Origin: an uncultured Xanthomonas sp.
GTDB lineage: Bacteria > Pseudomonadota > Gammaproteobacteria > Xanthomonadales > Xanthomonadaceae
NCBI GenBank assembly: GCA_943912265.1
Contig: CALTTS010000005.1
Location: 1 to 64,000 of the forward strand
Length of the DNA: 64,000 nt
Direction of reading: 5' to 3'
Every line of letters starts with the position of its first letter. Position 1 is the stretch's first letter. A program made the position numbers and the translations under genes. Positions 34,915 through 42,593 of this stretch are shown piece by piece. The notes below the pieces were generated by a model. That model made no database searches. It was not told the DNA's origin and saw only the letters and a program-made list of their open reading frames with translations.

Positions 34915-37416
34915 ATGCCGACCTCACTCAAGGACTTCCAGCAAACGCTCTGCACCGGCATCGCCGCACAGTTCGCGCAGGTGCGCACGCTGTACCGGCA
35001 GTTGGCCGCCGCCGCGCCCGAGCGCATGGACGAGGCCCGGCGCAAGGATGCCACCGTGGTGTTGCAGGCCCCCACCGGCGCCGGCAAGACGCGCATGGCC
35101 ATCGAGGTGATGCGCCGGGTGTCGGCCGAAGAGCGCGTGCTGTGGTTCTGGTTCGCCCCGTTCACCGGGCTGGTGGAACAGTCGCGCAAGGCGTTGGCGG
35201 CCGAGGCCCCGGAATTGGCCTTGCTGGATCTGGAGGCGGACCGCCAGCTCGATGCCGTGCACGGCGGGGGCGTGTTCGTGGTGACCTGGGCCTCGCTGGC
35301 CGCGCGCAATGCCGAGTCGCGCAGGGCGCGGCAAAGCGGTGATGCGGGGCTGGCCATCGATGCGGTGATCGCGCTGGCGCGTGAGGATGGGCTGCGCATC
35401 GGCTGCGTGGTGGACGAAGCCCACCACGGTTTCCAGCGCGCACCGCAGGCACGTGCCTTCTTCAGCGACACGCTCAAGCCGGACTATGCACTGCTGATGA
35501 CGGCCACCCCGCGTGATGCGGACATGGCCGCTTTCGAGCGCGCCACGGGTTACTTCGTGGGCGAACCGGCCGACTGGGCCTCGGTCAGCCGTGCCGACGC
35601 GGTGCAGGCGCGGCTGCTCAAGCGCGGCGTGCGCATGGTGCGCTTCGTCGCCCGCGACGGGGATACCGCGCAATTGGTGGATTTCGAGCATCTGGCACTG
35701 CGCGAGTGCGCGCAGATGCACCGCCACATCAAGGCCGCATTGGCCGGGGACGGTGTCGCGCTGACCCCGCTGATGCTGGTGCAGGTGCCCGATGGCAAGC
35801 TGGCGCAGGAGGCGGTCCGCGAGCATCTGGTGCGCGAGCTGGGCTTCGACGAAGCCGCCGTGCGCGTGCACACCGCCGACGAGCCCGACCCGGACCTGCT
35901 GTCGCTGGCACAGGACCCCACGGTGGAAGTGCTGATCTTCAAGATGGCCGTGGCGCTGGGCTTCGATGCGCCGCGCGCGTTTACCTTGGCGGCGTTGCGC
36001 GGCAGCCGGGACCCGAGTTTCGGCGTGCAGGTGATCGGGCGCATCGTGCGCCGCCATGCGCTGTTGCAGGCCAGCGGCGAGCTGCCTGCCCTGTTGGACC
36101 ACGGCTACGTGTTTCTGGCCAATTCCGAATCGCAGGAGGGCTTGCTGCAGGCCGGGGCACAGATCAATGCCTTGACCACCCAGGCCCCGGAACTGGGCAC
36201 GCAGACCGTGCTGACGGTGGTGGGCGATGCGGCGCAGCTGCAGATCGTGCGCAGTGGCGAGCCCTTGAGCCTGCTGGTGTCCCGCGCGGGAGTACAGGTG
36301 TTGTCCGACGGCCAGACGGGTGCCGATGCACCGGCGCTGGATCCGGCAGGGATCGCGACGGGTTTGCAGGGCACGCCCTTTGCCGGCATGGATGGGCCGG
36401 CAAAGGCGGCGCTGGAGATGTTCGGCGGGCAGGGGAGTTGGCCGGCCCGCGCGGGCGGTGTCGCCACCGCATTCGCCTTGACCGGAGACACCTTGTACCG
36501 CTACCCGCGGCGGGCCGATGCGCCGGCGAGCCTGCGCGGCGAACGCTTGCCGCCGGCCCCGGTGGATTTCGAGGCGCGCCTGGCCGCGCACGTGGATTTT
36601 TCGGCCGAAGTACTCAACGACCGCACCCGGCACCGGGTCAGGGTGCAGCGGGTCGGTGCCGATCTGTTCGCCGGCACCGGCCGCGTGGAAGAGGATGACG
36701 TGGATGTCTGGGCCAATCTGTCGCCCGAAGCGGTGGCCGAGCGCGCCGAGCAGATCCGCCTGCGGCTGCCGGAGGCCAATGACCGCGAGTTGTATGGCCG
36801 CCTGCTGGAGGTCTTCGTCAGGGCGGTGGAAGCCTCCGGCGCCGAACTGCCGGAGGACGAGGAGCTGCGCATGCAGCAGCTGGACCTGATCATGGTGCGC
36901 CGGCCGAACTTGCTGCGTGATGCCTTCAAGCGCATGCGCCAGCATCAGGTGGTGGATGTGGATGTCCCGTTGGAGGCCGAATTGCTCAGCGATCAACCGC
37001 TGCGTGTGGCCAGCAGGGCGCTGTATGGCGTGTTCCCGCTGGGCATCAATGCCGACGAGATGGCCGTGGCCGAATTGCTCGATGCCAGCCCGCTGGTGCG
37101 CTGGTGGCATCGCAACAAGTCACGGCAGCAGGTGGGTCTGTATCGCTGGGACGACGGTGAGGGTTTTTATCCCGATTTCGTGGTCAGCCTGTATGAGCGT
37201 CCCGGCGCCGGCATAGCCTTGCTGGAGCCCAAGGGCCCGCAGTTGTGGGGCATGCCGTCGGAAGTGGACAAGAGTTCGGCCAAGCATGCCGACTATGGGA
37301 CGGTATTCATGATGGGGCGCAAGCGCGGCGAGCGTGAATTCGTGTTCCTGCGCGCATTGGGCGGCAGGTTGCAGAGCGATGGTGTCTTCAGTATCGACAG
37401 GTTGCGGTTTCAATGA
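34915..37416 (+). CDS. Type III restriction enzyme Res subunit (helicase-nuclease)
   Basis: 833 aa. SF2 helicase core: Walker A QAPTGAGKT (to residue 59), DEAH in VVDEAHHG (Asp167), motif III LLMTATPRD and motif VI QVIGRIVRR. The C-terminal PD-(D/E)XK nuclease is intact: Asp754 in FYPDFVVSL and Glu771-x-Lys773 in LLEPKG. It needs Mod for target recognition and translocates or diffuses along DNA before cutting. It starts three bases after the mod stop. Its own stop overlaps the oleB start (ATGA), tying restriction gene translation to olefin biosynthesis. Somewhat shorter than classical Res (about 970 aa). Confidence 0.9.
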   Translation: MPTSLKDFQQTLCTGIAAQFAQVRTLYRQLAAAAPERMDEARRKDATVVLQAPTGAGKTRMAIEVMRRVSAEERVLWFWFAPFTGLVEQSRKALAAEAPELALLDLEADRQLDAVHGGGVFVVTWASLAARNAESRRARQSGDAGLAIDAVIALAREDGLRIGCVVDEAHHGFQRAPQARAFFSDTLKPDYALLMTATPRDADMAAFERATGYFVGEPADWASVSRADAVQARLLKRGVRMVRFVARDGDTAQLVDFEHLALRECAQMHRHIKAALAGDGVALTPLMLVQVPDGKLAQEAVREHLVRELGFDEAAVRVHTADEPDPDLLSLAQDPTVEVLIFKMAVALGFDAPRAFTLAALRGSRDPSFGVQVIGRIVRRHALLQASGELPALLDHGYVFLANSESQEGLLQAGAQINALTTQAPELGTQTVLTVVGDAAQLQIVRSGEPLSLLVSRAGVQVLSDGQTGADAPALDPAGIATGLQGTPFAGMDGPAKAALEMFGGQGSWPARAGGVATAFALTGDTLYRYPRRADAPASLRGERLPPAPVDFEARLAAHVDFSAEVLNDRTRHRVRVQRVGADLFAGTGRVEEDDVDVWANLSPEAVAERAEQIRLRLPEANDRELYGRLLEVFVRAVEASGAELPEDEELRMQQLDLIMVRRPNLLRDAFKRMRQHQVVDVDVPLEAELLSDQPLRVASRALYGVFPLGINADEMAVAELLDASPLVRWWHRNKSRQQVGLYRWDDGEGFYPDFVVSLYERPGAGIALLEPKGPQLWGMPSEVDKSSAKHADYGTVFMMGRKRGEREFVFLRALGGRLQSDGVFSIDRLRFQ

Positions 37417-38330
37417 ATCTTCCCGGTTACCCCGCCCATCCCCGGCGTTTCGACGTCCGCCCCGGCATCGCGATGAGCTACCTCGACGAGGGCCCGCGCG
37501 ATGGCGAGGTGGTGGTCATGGTGCACGGCAATCCGTCGTGGAGTTATTACTGGCGCACGCTGGTGGCCGGCCTGTCGGACAAGTACCGCTGCATCGTGCC
37601 CGATCACGTCGGCATGGGCCTGTCGGACAAGCCCGACGATGCGCCGTCCGCGCAGCCGCATTACGACTACACCCTGCAATCGCGCATCGACGATCTGCAG
37701 GCGCTGCTGCGCCATGCCGGCATCGACGACGCCACGCCGGTGACGCTGGCCGTGCACGACTGGGGCGGCATGATCGGCTTCGGCTGGGCGCTGCGGCATG
37801 CCGCGCAGGTCAAGCGGCTGGTGGTGCTCAATACCGCCGCGTTCCCGATGCCGCCGGCCAAGGCCATGCCGTGGCAGATCGCGCTGGGCCGGCACTGGAA
37901 GATCGGCGAGTGGCTCGTCCGCCGCTTCAACGCGTTCTCGGCCGGCGCCTCGTGGCTGGGCGTGCAGCGGCGCATGCCGGCCGATGTGCGCCGCGCCTAC
38001 GTGGCGCCCTACGACAGCTGGGCCAACCGCATTTCCACCATCCGCTTCATGCAGGACATCCCGCTGACGCCGGCCGACCGCGCGTGGCCATTGCTGGAGG
38101 CCGCCGGCAAGGCGCTGCCGTCCTTCGCCGACCGCCCGGCCTTCATCGGCTGGGGGCTGAAGGATTTCGTGTTCGATCACCACTTCCTCGCACGCTTCCG
38201 CGCCGACCTGCCGGACGCGCAGGTGACGGCTTTCGGCGATGCCGGCCACTACGTGCTGGAAGACAAGCACGAGGTGCTGGTGCCGGCGATCCGCGCCTTC
38301 CTCGATGCGCATCCGCTGCCCACAAGTTGA
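37413..38330 (+). CDS. oleB: OleB, beta-lactone decarboxylase of the haloalkane dehalogenase fold
   Basis: 305 aa alpha/beta hydrolase. It turns the beta-lactone made by OleC into a cis-olefin and CO2. Nucleophile Asp116 sits in LAVHDWGGMIG, the oxyanion-region HGNPSW at residues 38-43, and the catalytic His in DAGHYVLED. The enzyme clusters with haloalkane dehalogenases, but the ole context decides the role. The start codon lies inside the res stop (ATGA), so with oleA moved away it has no obvious promoter of its own and should depend on readthrough from the R-M genes. Confidence 0.93.
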   Translation: MNLPGYPAHPRRFDVRPGIAMSYLDEGPRDGEVVVMVHGNPSWSYYWRTLVAGLSDKYRCIVPDHVGMGLSDKPDDAPSAQPHYDYTLQSRIDDLQALLRHAGIDDATPVTLAVHDWGGMIGFGWALRHAAQVKRLVVLNTAAFPMPPAKAMPWQIALGRHWKIGEWLVRRFNAFSAGASWLGVQRRMPADVRRAYVAPYDSWANRISTIRFMQDIPLTPADRAWPLLEAAGKALPSFADRPAFIGWGLKDFVFDHHFLARFRADLPDAQVTAFGDAGHYVLEDKHEVLVPAIRAFLDAHPLPTS

Positions 38331-38396
38331 GCTTCGATCTTCAGAAGGTCGGGATATCCGATAGCACTGTTCCAGCATCCGAATAAGGAAGTTGCA

Positions 38397-38987
38397 ATGA
38401 GGAGTGTCGAGACCGTATCCGAGGCTATTTTCACGGCATTCTGCAAAGAGCACGCGTTGGACTGGAGACGCGTGCCGGCGGGTGCCGGGAAGACCCCTGA
38501 TTTCATGGTTCGCATGGGAAGAATGCCAGTTGCTGTCGAGATCAAACAGATCGAGACGGCGGCTGGATTCAACCCGCATGGCGTCAGTTCCAGGAAAGTC
38601 GGGGCAGAGATTCGCAAGCGGATGGATGAGGCGCGCGGCCAAATGCAAAGTGCGGCGAAGGATGGCTGTCCCGCTGTCTTGTTGATTCACAACAAGGTGG
38701 ATTCATGGCAGATTTTTGGTACCGAACCGCATGATTTTATTGGTGCCATGTATGGCGATTTGAAGATCTCCATCTTGGCAAATCGACTGGGCCCTCTGTA
38801 TCGCGAGGGGAATGACAGGCTCCGTCAGGATAGAAATACATCGTTCAGTGCCGTCGGACACCTGCTGCATTACTGCAGCGGGATCAGAGTCGTTCTCTAC
38901 GAAAATGTCCATGCAGCGAAGCCACTGCCGTTCGAGGATGTGCCTGCCTGTATCGAAGTTGTCAGAATGCAGCTGCAGAAGCTTTGA
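38397..38987 (+). CDS. Small PD-(D/E)XK nuclease-fold protein, unknown role
   Basis: 196 aa. Residues 34-50 read TPDFMVRM then VAVEIKQ: Asp35, twelve residues, Glu48-x-Lys50, the PD-(D/E)XK catalytic pattern, with Glu9 in the first helix. No helicase, HNH or DNA-recognition domain is evident. The DNA is clearly less GC-rich than the flanking ole genes and codon use is foreign-looking, pointing to recent transfer. AAGGAAG precedes the ATG. It stands alone between oleB and the convergent ykgJ-like gene. It could be an orphan restriction or anti-phage nuclease; no family was recognised. Confidence 0.65.
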   Translation: MRSVETVSEAIFTAFCKEHALDWRRVPAGAGKTPDFMVRMGRMPVAVEIKQIETAAGFNPHGVSSRKVGAEIRKRMDEARGQMQSAAKDGCPAVLLIHNKVDSWQIFGTEPHDFIGAMYGDLKISILANRLGPLYREGNDRLRQDRNTSFSAVGHLLHYCSGIRVVLYENVHAAKPLPFEDVPACIEVVRMQLQKL

Positions 38988-38996
38988 AATGCCGGA

Positions 38997-39356
38997 TCAG
39001 TCTCCGACGCAGGAGTCCCAATCGGCTTGCGTGAGCGGCGGCAGGCCGTGGGCGGCACGCGCCTTGTCGCATTGCGGGCTGGGCGTGCCGAATTCGAACG
39101 AGGCGGGCAGCTGCGCACAGACCGACGGGCGGCGGGCGTGGATGGTGCAGCGGCTGTAGCGGCCGATGTCGGCGTCCAGCGCGATGCAGCGCGGATGTGT
39201 GGCGTTGGTGCCGCGCATCGCGCGTTCGTGGCTACGCAGGGTTTCGGTGAGTTCGACGGGCACCGTGCCGCCCAGCGCGGGGTCGGCCTCGCTCCAGTGA
39301 AAGCCGACGCGGTAATGGGCGCAGCAGGCGCCGCAGCTCAGGCAGGGGTGCGTCAT
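38997..39356 (-). CDS. YkgJ family cysteine-cluster protein
   Basis: 119 aa cytoplasmic protein with the YkgJ-type metal cluster: CLSCGACC at the N-terminus, PRCIALD with YSRCTIHARRPSVCAQLP, and a final DSC; about nine cysteines in all. The family binds zinc or an Fe-S cluster, but the function is not established. It is convergent with the nuclease-fold gene and divergent from osmC. It interrupts the oleB-oleC order, although its composition is like the chromosome. Confidence 0.85.
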   Translation of the reverse strand: MTHPCLSCGACCAHYRVGFHWSEADPALGGTVPVELTETLRSHERAMRGTNATHPRCIALDADIGRYSRCTIHARRPSVCAQLPASFEFGTPSPQCDKARAAHGLPPLTQADWDSCVGD

Positions 39357-39533
39357 CGGGCAGGTGCCGGGCCTTGCGCGGCGGGAACGTCGTCGGGAGC
39401 GCGGATTCTGCCCGAACCGTCGGTGTGCGCAAGATCCCGCGCATCGGTGCAACGGGCGGTTCCGGCGGCAGGCTTGCACCGGCCCGTGCGCTCGCCCACG
39501 CTGGCCGTCCACGCCACCGAGGGAGTCCGCGCC

Positions 39534-39947
39534 ATGTCCGACCATGCCTACATCGTCCAGGCCCGCCTTGCCGGCGCCGACTACCGCGTCGAGCTGGACG
39601 ACGGCGCCGGCCATGCCTGGGCCGGCGACGAGCCGGCCGATCTGGGCGGCGGCGACAGCGCGCCCACGCCGTACCACCTCCTGCTCGGCAGCCTCGGCGC
39701 CTGCACCGCCATCACGCTGAAGATGTACGCCGCGCGCAAGCAATGGCCGCTGCTGGGCGTGGACGTGAGCCTGCAGCTCGATCCCGCCGGGACTCCTGCC
39801 GCCGGTAGCGACATCGTCCGCACCATCACCCTGCACGGCGAACTGGGCGCCGAACAGCGCGCGCGGCTGCTGCAGATCGCCAACGCCTGCCCGGTGCACA
39901 GGCTGCTGACCGGCGAGGTGCGCATCGCCAGCACGCTGGCCGAGTGA
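39534..39947 (+). CDS. OsmC family peroxidase-like protein
   Basis: 137 aa. OsmC/Ohr fold with the two redox cysteines in GSLGACTAITLKMYAARKQ and IANACPVHRLLTGEV. Such proteins reduce organic hydroperoxides with thiols. The shorter YhfA-like/OsmC-like branch is more likely than Ohr because the first motif has GACT and the second CPVHR. It lies in the oleB-oleC gap with the YkgJ gene on its left; a 268-base gap with no recognisable gene follows before oleC. Confidence 0.85.
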   Translation: MSDHAYIVQARLAGADYRVELDDGAGHAWAGDEPADLGGGDSAPTPYHLLLGSLGACTAITLKMYAARKQWPLLGVDVSLQLDPAGTPAAGSDIVRTITLHGELGAEQRARLLQIANACPVHRLLTGEVRIASTLAE

Positions 39948-40203
39948 GGCGGGCAGCGCGGTTCCGGCATGCCGGACAGGGCGGGAACGCGCCGCCTGCA
40001 TGGCCGCAGGGCCGTTTGCGTTTCGCGATGCAGCCCTGTGACGCGAGCCAGCAGCCATCGCTTGCCGGACGCCCGACCCCCGTCTCCGCGATGGTGTGCA
40101 GCGGCACTGGCCCATTGCATCCCGCGGCCGTTCACCGGTTCGGCAGCGCAGGTGCGCGGTGCTGGAACCGCCACCGGCCGCCGCGCCAAGGCATTCGGGC
40201 GGC

Positions 40204-40209
40204 GATAAT
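40204..40209 (+). promoter_or_regulatory. -10 box for leaderless oleC transcript
   Basis: GATAAT, six bases before the oleC ATG and without a Shine-Dalgarno sequence. It would give oleC its own promoter, independent of oleA and oleB. Confidence 0.5.
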
Positions 40210-40215
40210 GGGCGG

Positions 40216-41871
40216 ATGAGCGAACCCTGCAACATCGCCGCGGTGCTGCCGCGGCTGGCGCGCGAGCGCCCCGACCAGATCGCCATCCGCTGTCCCGGCC
40301 GGCCCGGGGCGGACGGCATGGCGCGCTACGACGTCACCCTGGACTACCGCGCGCTGGATGCGCGCAGCGACGCCATCGCCGCCGGGCTGGCCGCCCACGG
40401 CATCGGCCGCGGCATGCGCACGGTGGTGATGGTGCGGCCCTCGCCGGAGTTCTTCCTGCTGATGTTCGCGCTGTTCAAGGCCGGCGCGGTGCCGGTGCTG
40501 GTCGATCCGGGCATCGACCGCCGCGCGCTGCGGCAATGCCTGGACGAGGCGCAGCCGCAGGCCTTCGTCGGCATTCCGCTGGCGCAGGTGGCGCGCCTGC
40601 TGCTGGGCTGGGCGAAGTCGGCGCGGCGCATCGTCACCGTCGGCCGCCGCTGGGCCTGGGGCGGCACCACGCTGGCGCGCATCGAGCATGACGGCCAGGG
40701 CGCCGGCGCGCAGCTGGCGGACACGCAGCCGGACGAGACGGCCGCGATCCTGTTCACCAGCGGCTCCACCGGCGTGCCCAAGGGCGTGGTCTACCGCCAT
40801 CGCCATTTCCTCGGCCAGATCGGGTTGATGCATGCCGCGTTCGGCATCCAGCCCGGCGGGGTGGACCTGCCGACCTTCCCGCCGTTTGCCTTGTTCGACC
40901 CGGCGCTGGGCCTGACCAGCGTGATCCCGGACATGGACCCCACGCGCCCGGCGCAGGCCGACCCGCGCAAGCTGCACGACGCCATCGGCCGCTTCGGCGT
41001 GACCCAGCTGTTCGGCTCGCCGGCGCTGATGCGGGTGCTGGCCGAACACGGCCAGCCGTTGCCCACGGTGACGCGGGTGACCTCGGCCGGCGCACCGGTA
41101 CCGCCTGACACGGTGGCGAAGATCCGCGCGCTGCTGCCCGACGATGCGCAGTTCTGGACGCCCTACGGCGCCACCGAGTGCCTGCCGGTGGCGGTGATCG
41201 AAGGCCGCGAGCTGCAGGCCACGCGCGCGGCCACCGAGGCCGGCGCCGGCACCTGCGTGGGCCGGCCGGTGCCGCCCAACCAGGTGCGCATCATCGCCGT
41301 GGACGACGCGCCGATCGCCGACTGGTCCGGCGTTCGCGTGCTGGCGGCCGGGCAGGTGGGCGAGATCACCGTCGCCGGGCCGACCGCCACCGACAGCTAC
41401 TACAACCGCGCCCAGGCCACCGCCGCGGCCAAGATCCGCGAGGTGCTGGACGAGGGCGGCGAGCGCATCGTCCACCGCATGGGCGATGTCGGCTATTTCG
41501 ACGGCGACGGCCGGCTGTGGTTCTGCGGGCGCAAGACCCAGCGCGTGGAGACCGCCGCCGGGCCGCTGTACACCGAGCAGGTCGAGCCGGTGTTCAACAC
41601 CGTGGCCGGCGTGCGCCGCACCGCGCTGGTGGGCGTGGGCGAGCGCGGCGCGCAGGTGCCGGTGCTGTGCGTGGAACTGCAGGCGGGTGTGGCGGCGGCC
41701 GAATTCCCGCGCATCGAGGCCGCGCTGCGTGCGCTGGGCGCCGCGCATGCGACGACCGCCGGCATCGACACGTTCCTGCGCCATCCCGGTTTTCCGGTGG
41801 ACATCCGCCACAACGCCAAGATCGGGCGCGAGAAGCTGGCGGCGTGGGCAGCGGGGAAGCTGAAGAGCTGA
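40216..41871 (+). CDS. oleC: OleC, beta-lactone synthetase
   Basis: 551 aa ANL-superfamily (acyl-CoA synthetase-like) enzyme. It uses ATP to close a 2-alkyl-3-hydroxy acid to a cis-beta-lactone. Motifs: the phosphate loop ILFTSGSTGVPKGV, the adenosine site TPYGATECLPV, GDVGYFDGDGRLWFCGR (hinge) and the C-terminal lysine in NAKIGREKLAAW. The early residues (CNIAAVLPRLARERPDQIAI) match xanthomonad OleC. It probably has its own leaderless start at 40216. The stop abuts the first copy of the GC-rich repeat that brackets the DUF559 gene. Confidence 0.94.
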   Translation: MSEPCNIAAVLPRLARERPDQIAIRCPGRPGADGMARYDVTLDYRALDARSDAIAAGLAAHGIGRGMRTVVMVRPSPEFFLLMFALFKAGAVPVLVDPGIDRRALRQCLDEAQPQAFVGIPLAQVARLLLGWAKSARRIVTVGRRWAWGGTTLARIEHDGQGAGAQLADTQPDETAAILFTSGSTGVPKGVVYRHRHFLGQIGLMHAAFGIQPGGVDLPTFPPFALFDPALGLTSVIPDMDPTRPAQADPRKLHDAIGRFGVTQLFGSPALMRVLAEHGQPLPTVTRVTSAGAPVPPDTVAKIRALLPDDAQFWTPYGATECLPVAVIEGRELQATRAATEAGAGTCVGRPVPPNQVRIIAVDDAPIADWSGVRVLAAGQVGEITVAGPTATDSYYNRAQATAAAKIREVLDEGGERIVHRMGDVGYFDGDGRLWFCGRKTQRVETAAGPLYTEQVEPVFNTVAGVRRTALVGVGERGAQVPVLCVELQAGVAAAEFPRIEAALRALGAAHATTAGIDTFLRHPGFPVDIRHNAKIGREKLAAWAAGKLKS

Positions 41872-42008
41872 CCCCTCCCCAACCCTCCCCTGCGCTGCGC
41901 GCAAGGGAGGGAGCAAAACGAGGGGGGAGCAAATTCTGACAACGCAGCGCGTGCTTCTCCCCCTCCCTTGCGAAGCAGGGGAGGGCCGGGGAGGGGTTAG
42001 GCTTCTGC
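41871..42008. repeat. GC-rich composite repeat, left copy flanking the DUF559 gene
   Basis: Part A (41871-41912) begins ACCCCTCCCCAACCCTCCCC and folds on itself through CCCTCCC/GGGAGGG. Part B (41959-42008) contains CCCTCCCTTGC-GAA-GCA with GGGGAGGG and is an inverted relative of part A. The right copy at 42378-42563 has the same two parts in the same order; B differs at 2 of 50 bases. It starts on the last base of the oleC stop codon. Confidence 0.85.
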
Positions 42009-42033
42009 CTTCTCCACGAAAAGGAGCCAGCGC

Positions 42034-42372
42034 ATGGATGCGCTGCGCCTGCAGGCCCGTCGACTGCGCAATGCCCCGACCGATGCCGAGCGCCACCTGT
42101 GGTACCACCTGCGTCGCCGCGAACTGGCCGGCCATCGCTTCCGCCGGCAGGTGCCGGTGGGCGGGTACGTCGTCGATTTCGCCTGTCCTGCGGCCAGACT
42201 GGTGCTCGAACTGGATGGAGGGCAGCACCTGCAGCAACGCGACTACGACATGCAGCGCACGCGGCGATTGCAGGCGCTGGGATGGCGCGTGCTGCGCTAC
42301 TGGAACGACGACGTGCTGCTGCGTACCGAGGCGGTGCTGGAGGACATCCTGCGGGCGTTGGGGGAAAGCTGA
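42034..42372 (+). CDS. DUF559 family nuclease-fold protein
   Basis: 112 aa, the usual size for this family. It has the DUF559 core RLRNAPTDAERHLWYHLRRR, FRRQVPVGGYVVDFACP and LVLELDGGQH, with Asp48, Glu59, Asp61 and His65 in the places that form a Vsr/PD-(D/E)XK-like active site. The family is thought to be a DNA endonuclease or repair enzyme, but its role is not established. AAGGAG lies before the ATG. It sits between oleC and oleD, enclosed by two copies of a GC-rich repeat, and looks inserted as a unit. Confidence 0.85.
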   Translation: MDALRLQARRLRNAPTDAERHLWYHLRRRELAGHRFRRQVPVGGYVVDFACPAARLVLELDGGQHLQQRDYDMQRTRRLQALGWRVLRYWNDDVLLRTEAVLEDILRALGES

Positions 42373-42377
42373 AAGGC

Positions 42378-42563
42378 ACCCCTCCCCAACCCTCCCCTTC
42401 GCCTGCGGCGAAAGGGAGGGGAGCAGCGGCAGGATTCCGCGGTGGCGAAAGGTGAAGGGAGCCGTGAAAGGTGAAGAGGGAGCAGCGGCAGGGGATGCCG
42501 GAGCCGGCGTTTTCCCCCTCCCTTGCGAAGCGGGGGAGGGCCGGGGAGGGGTTAAGCTTCTGC
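42378..42563. repeat. GC-rich composite repeat, right copy flanking the DUF559 gene
   Basis: Part A' (42378-42421) shares the first 21 bases of A exactly and forms a longer hairpin (CCCTCCCCTTCGCC with GGCGAA-A-GGGAGGG). Part B' (42514-42563) is 48/50 identical to B. Between them are further short direct repeats: GGGAGCAGCGGCAGG-type units and two GAAAGGTGAAG units (42447 and 42466). The copy ends 30 bases before the oleD start. Confidence 0.85.
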
Positions 42564-42593
42564 TCCTTTTCTCGACCCTCACGGCAGCAAGCA

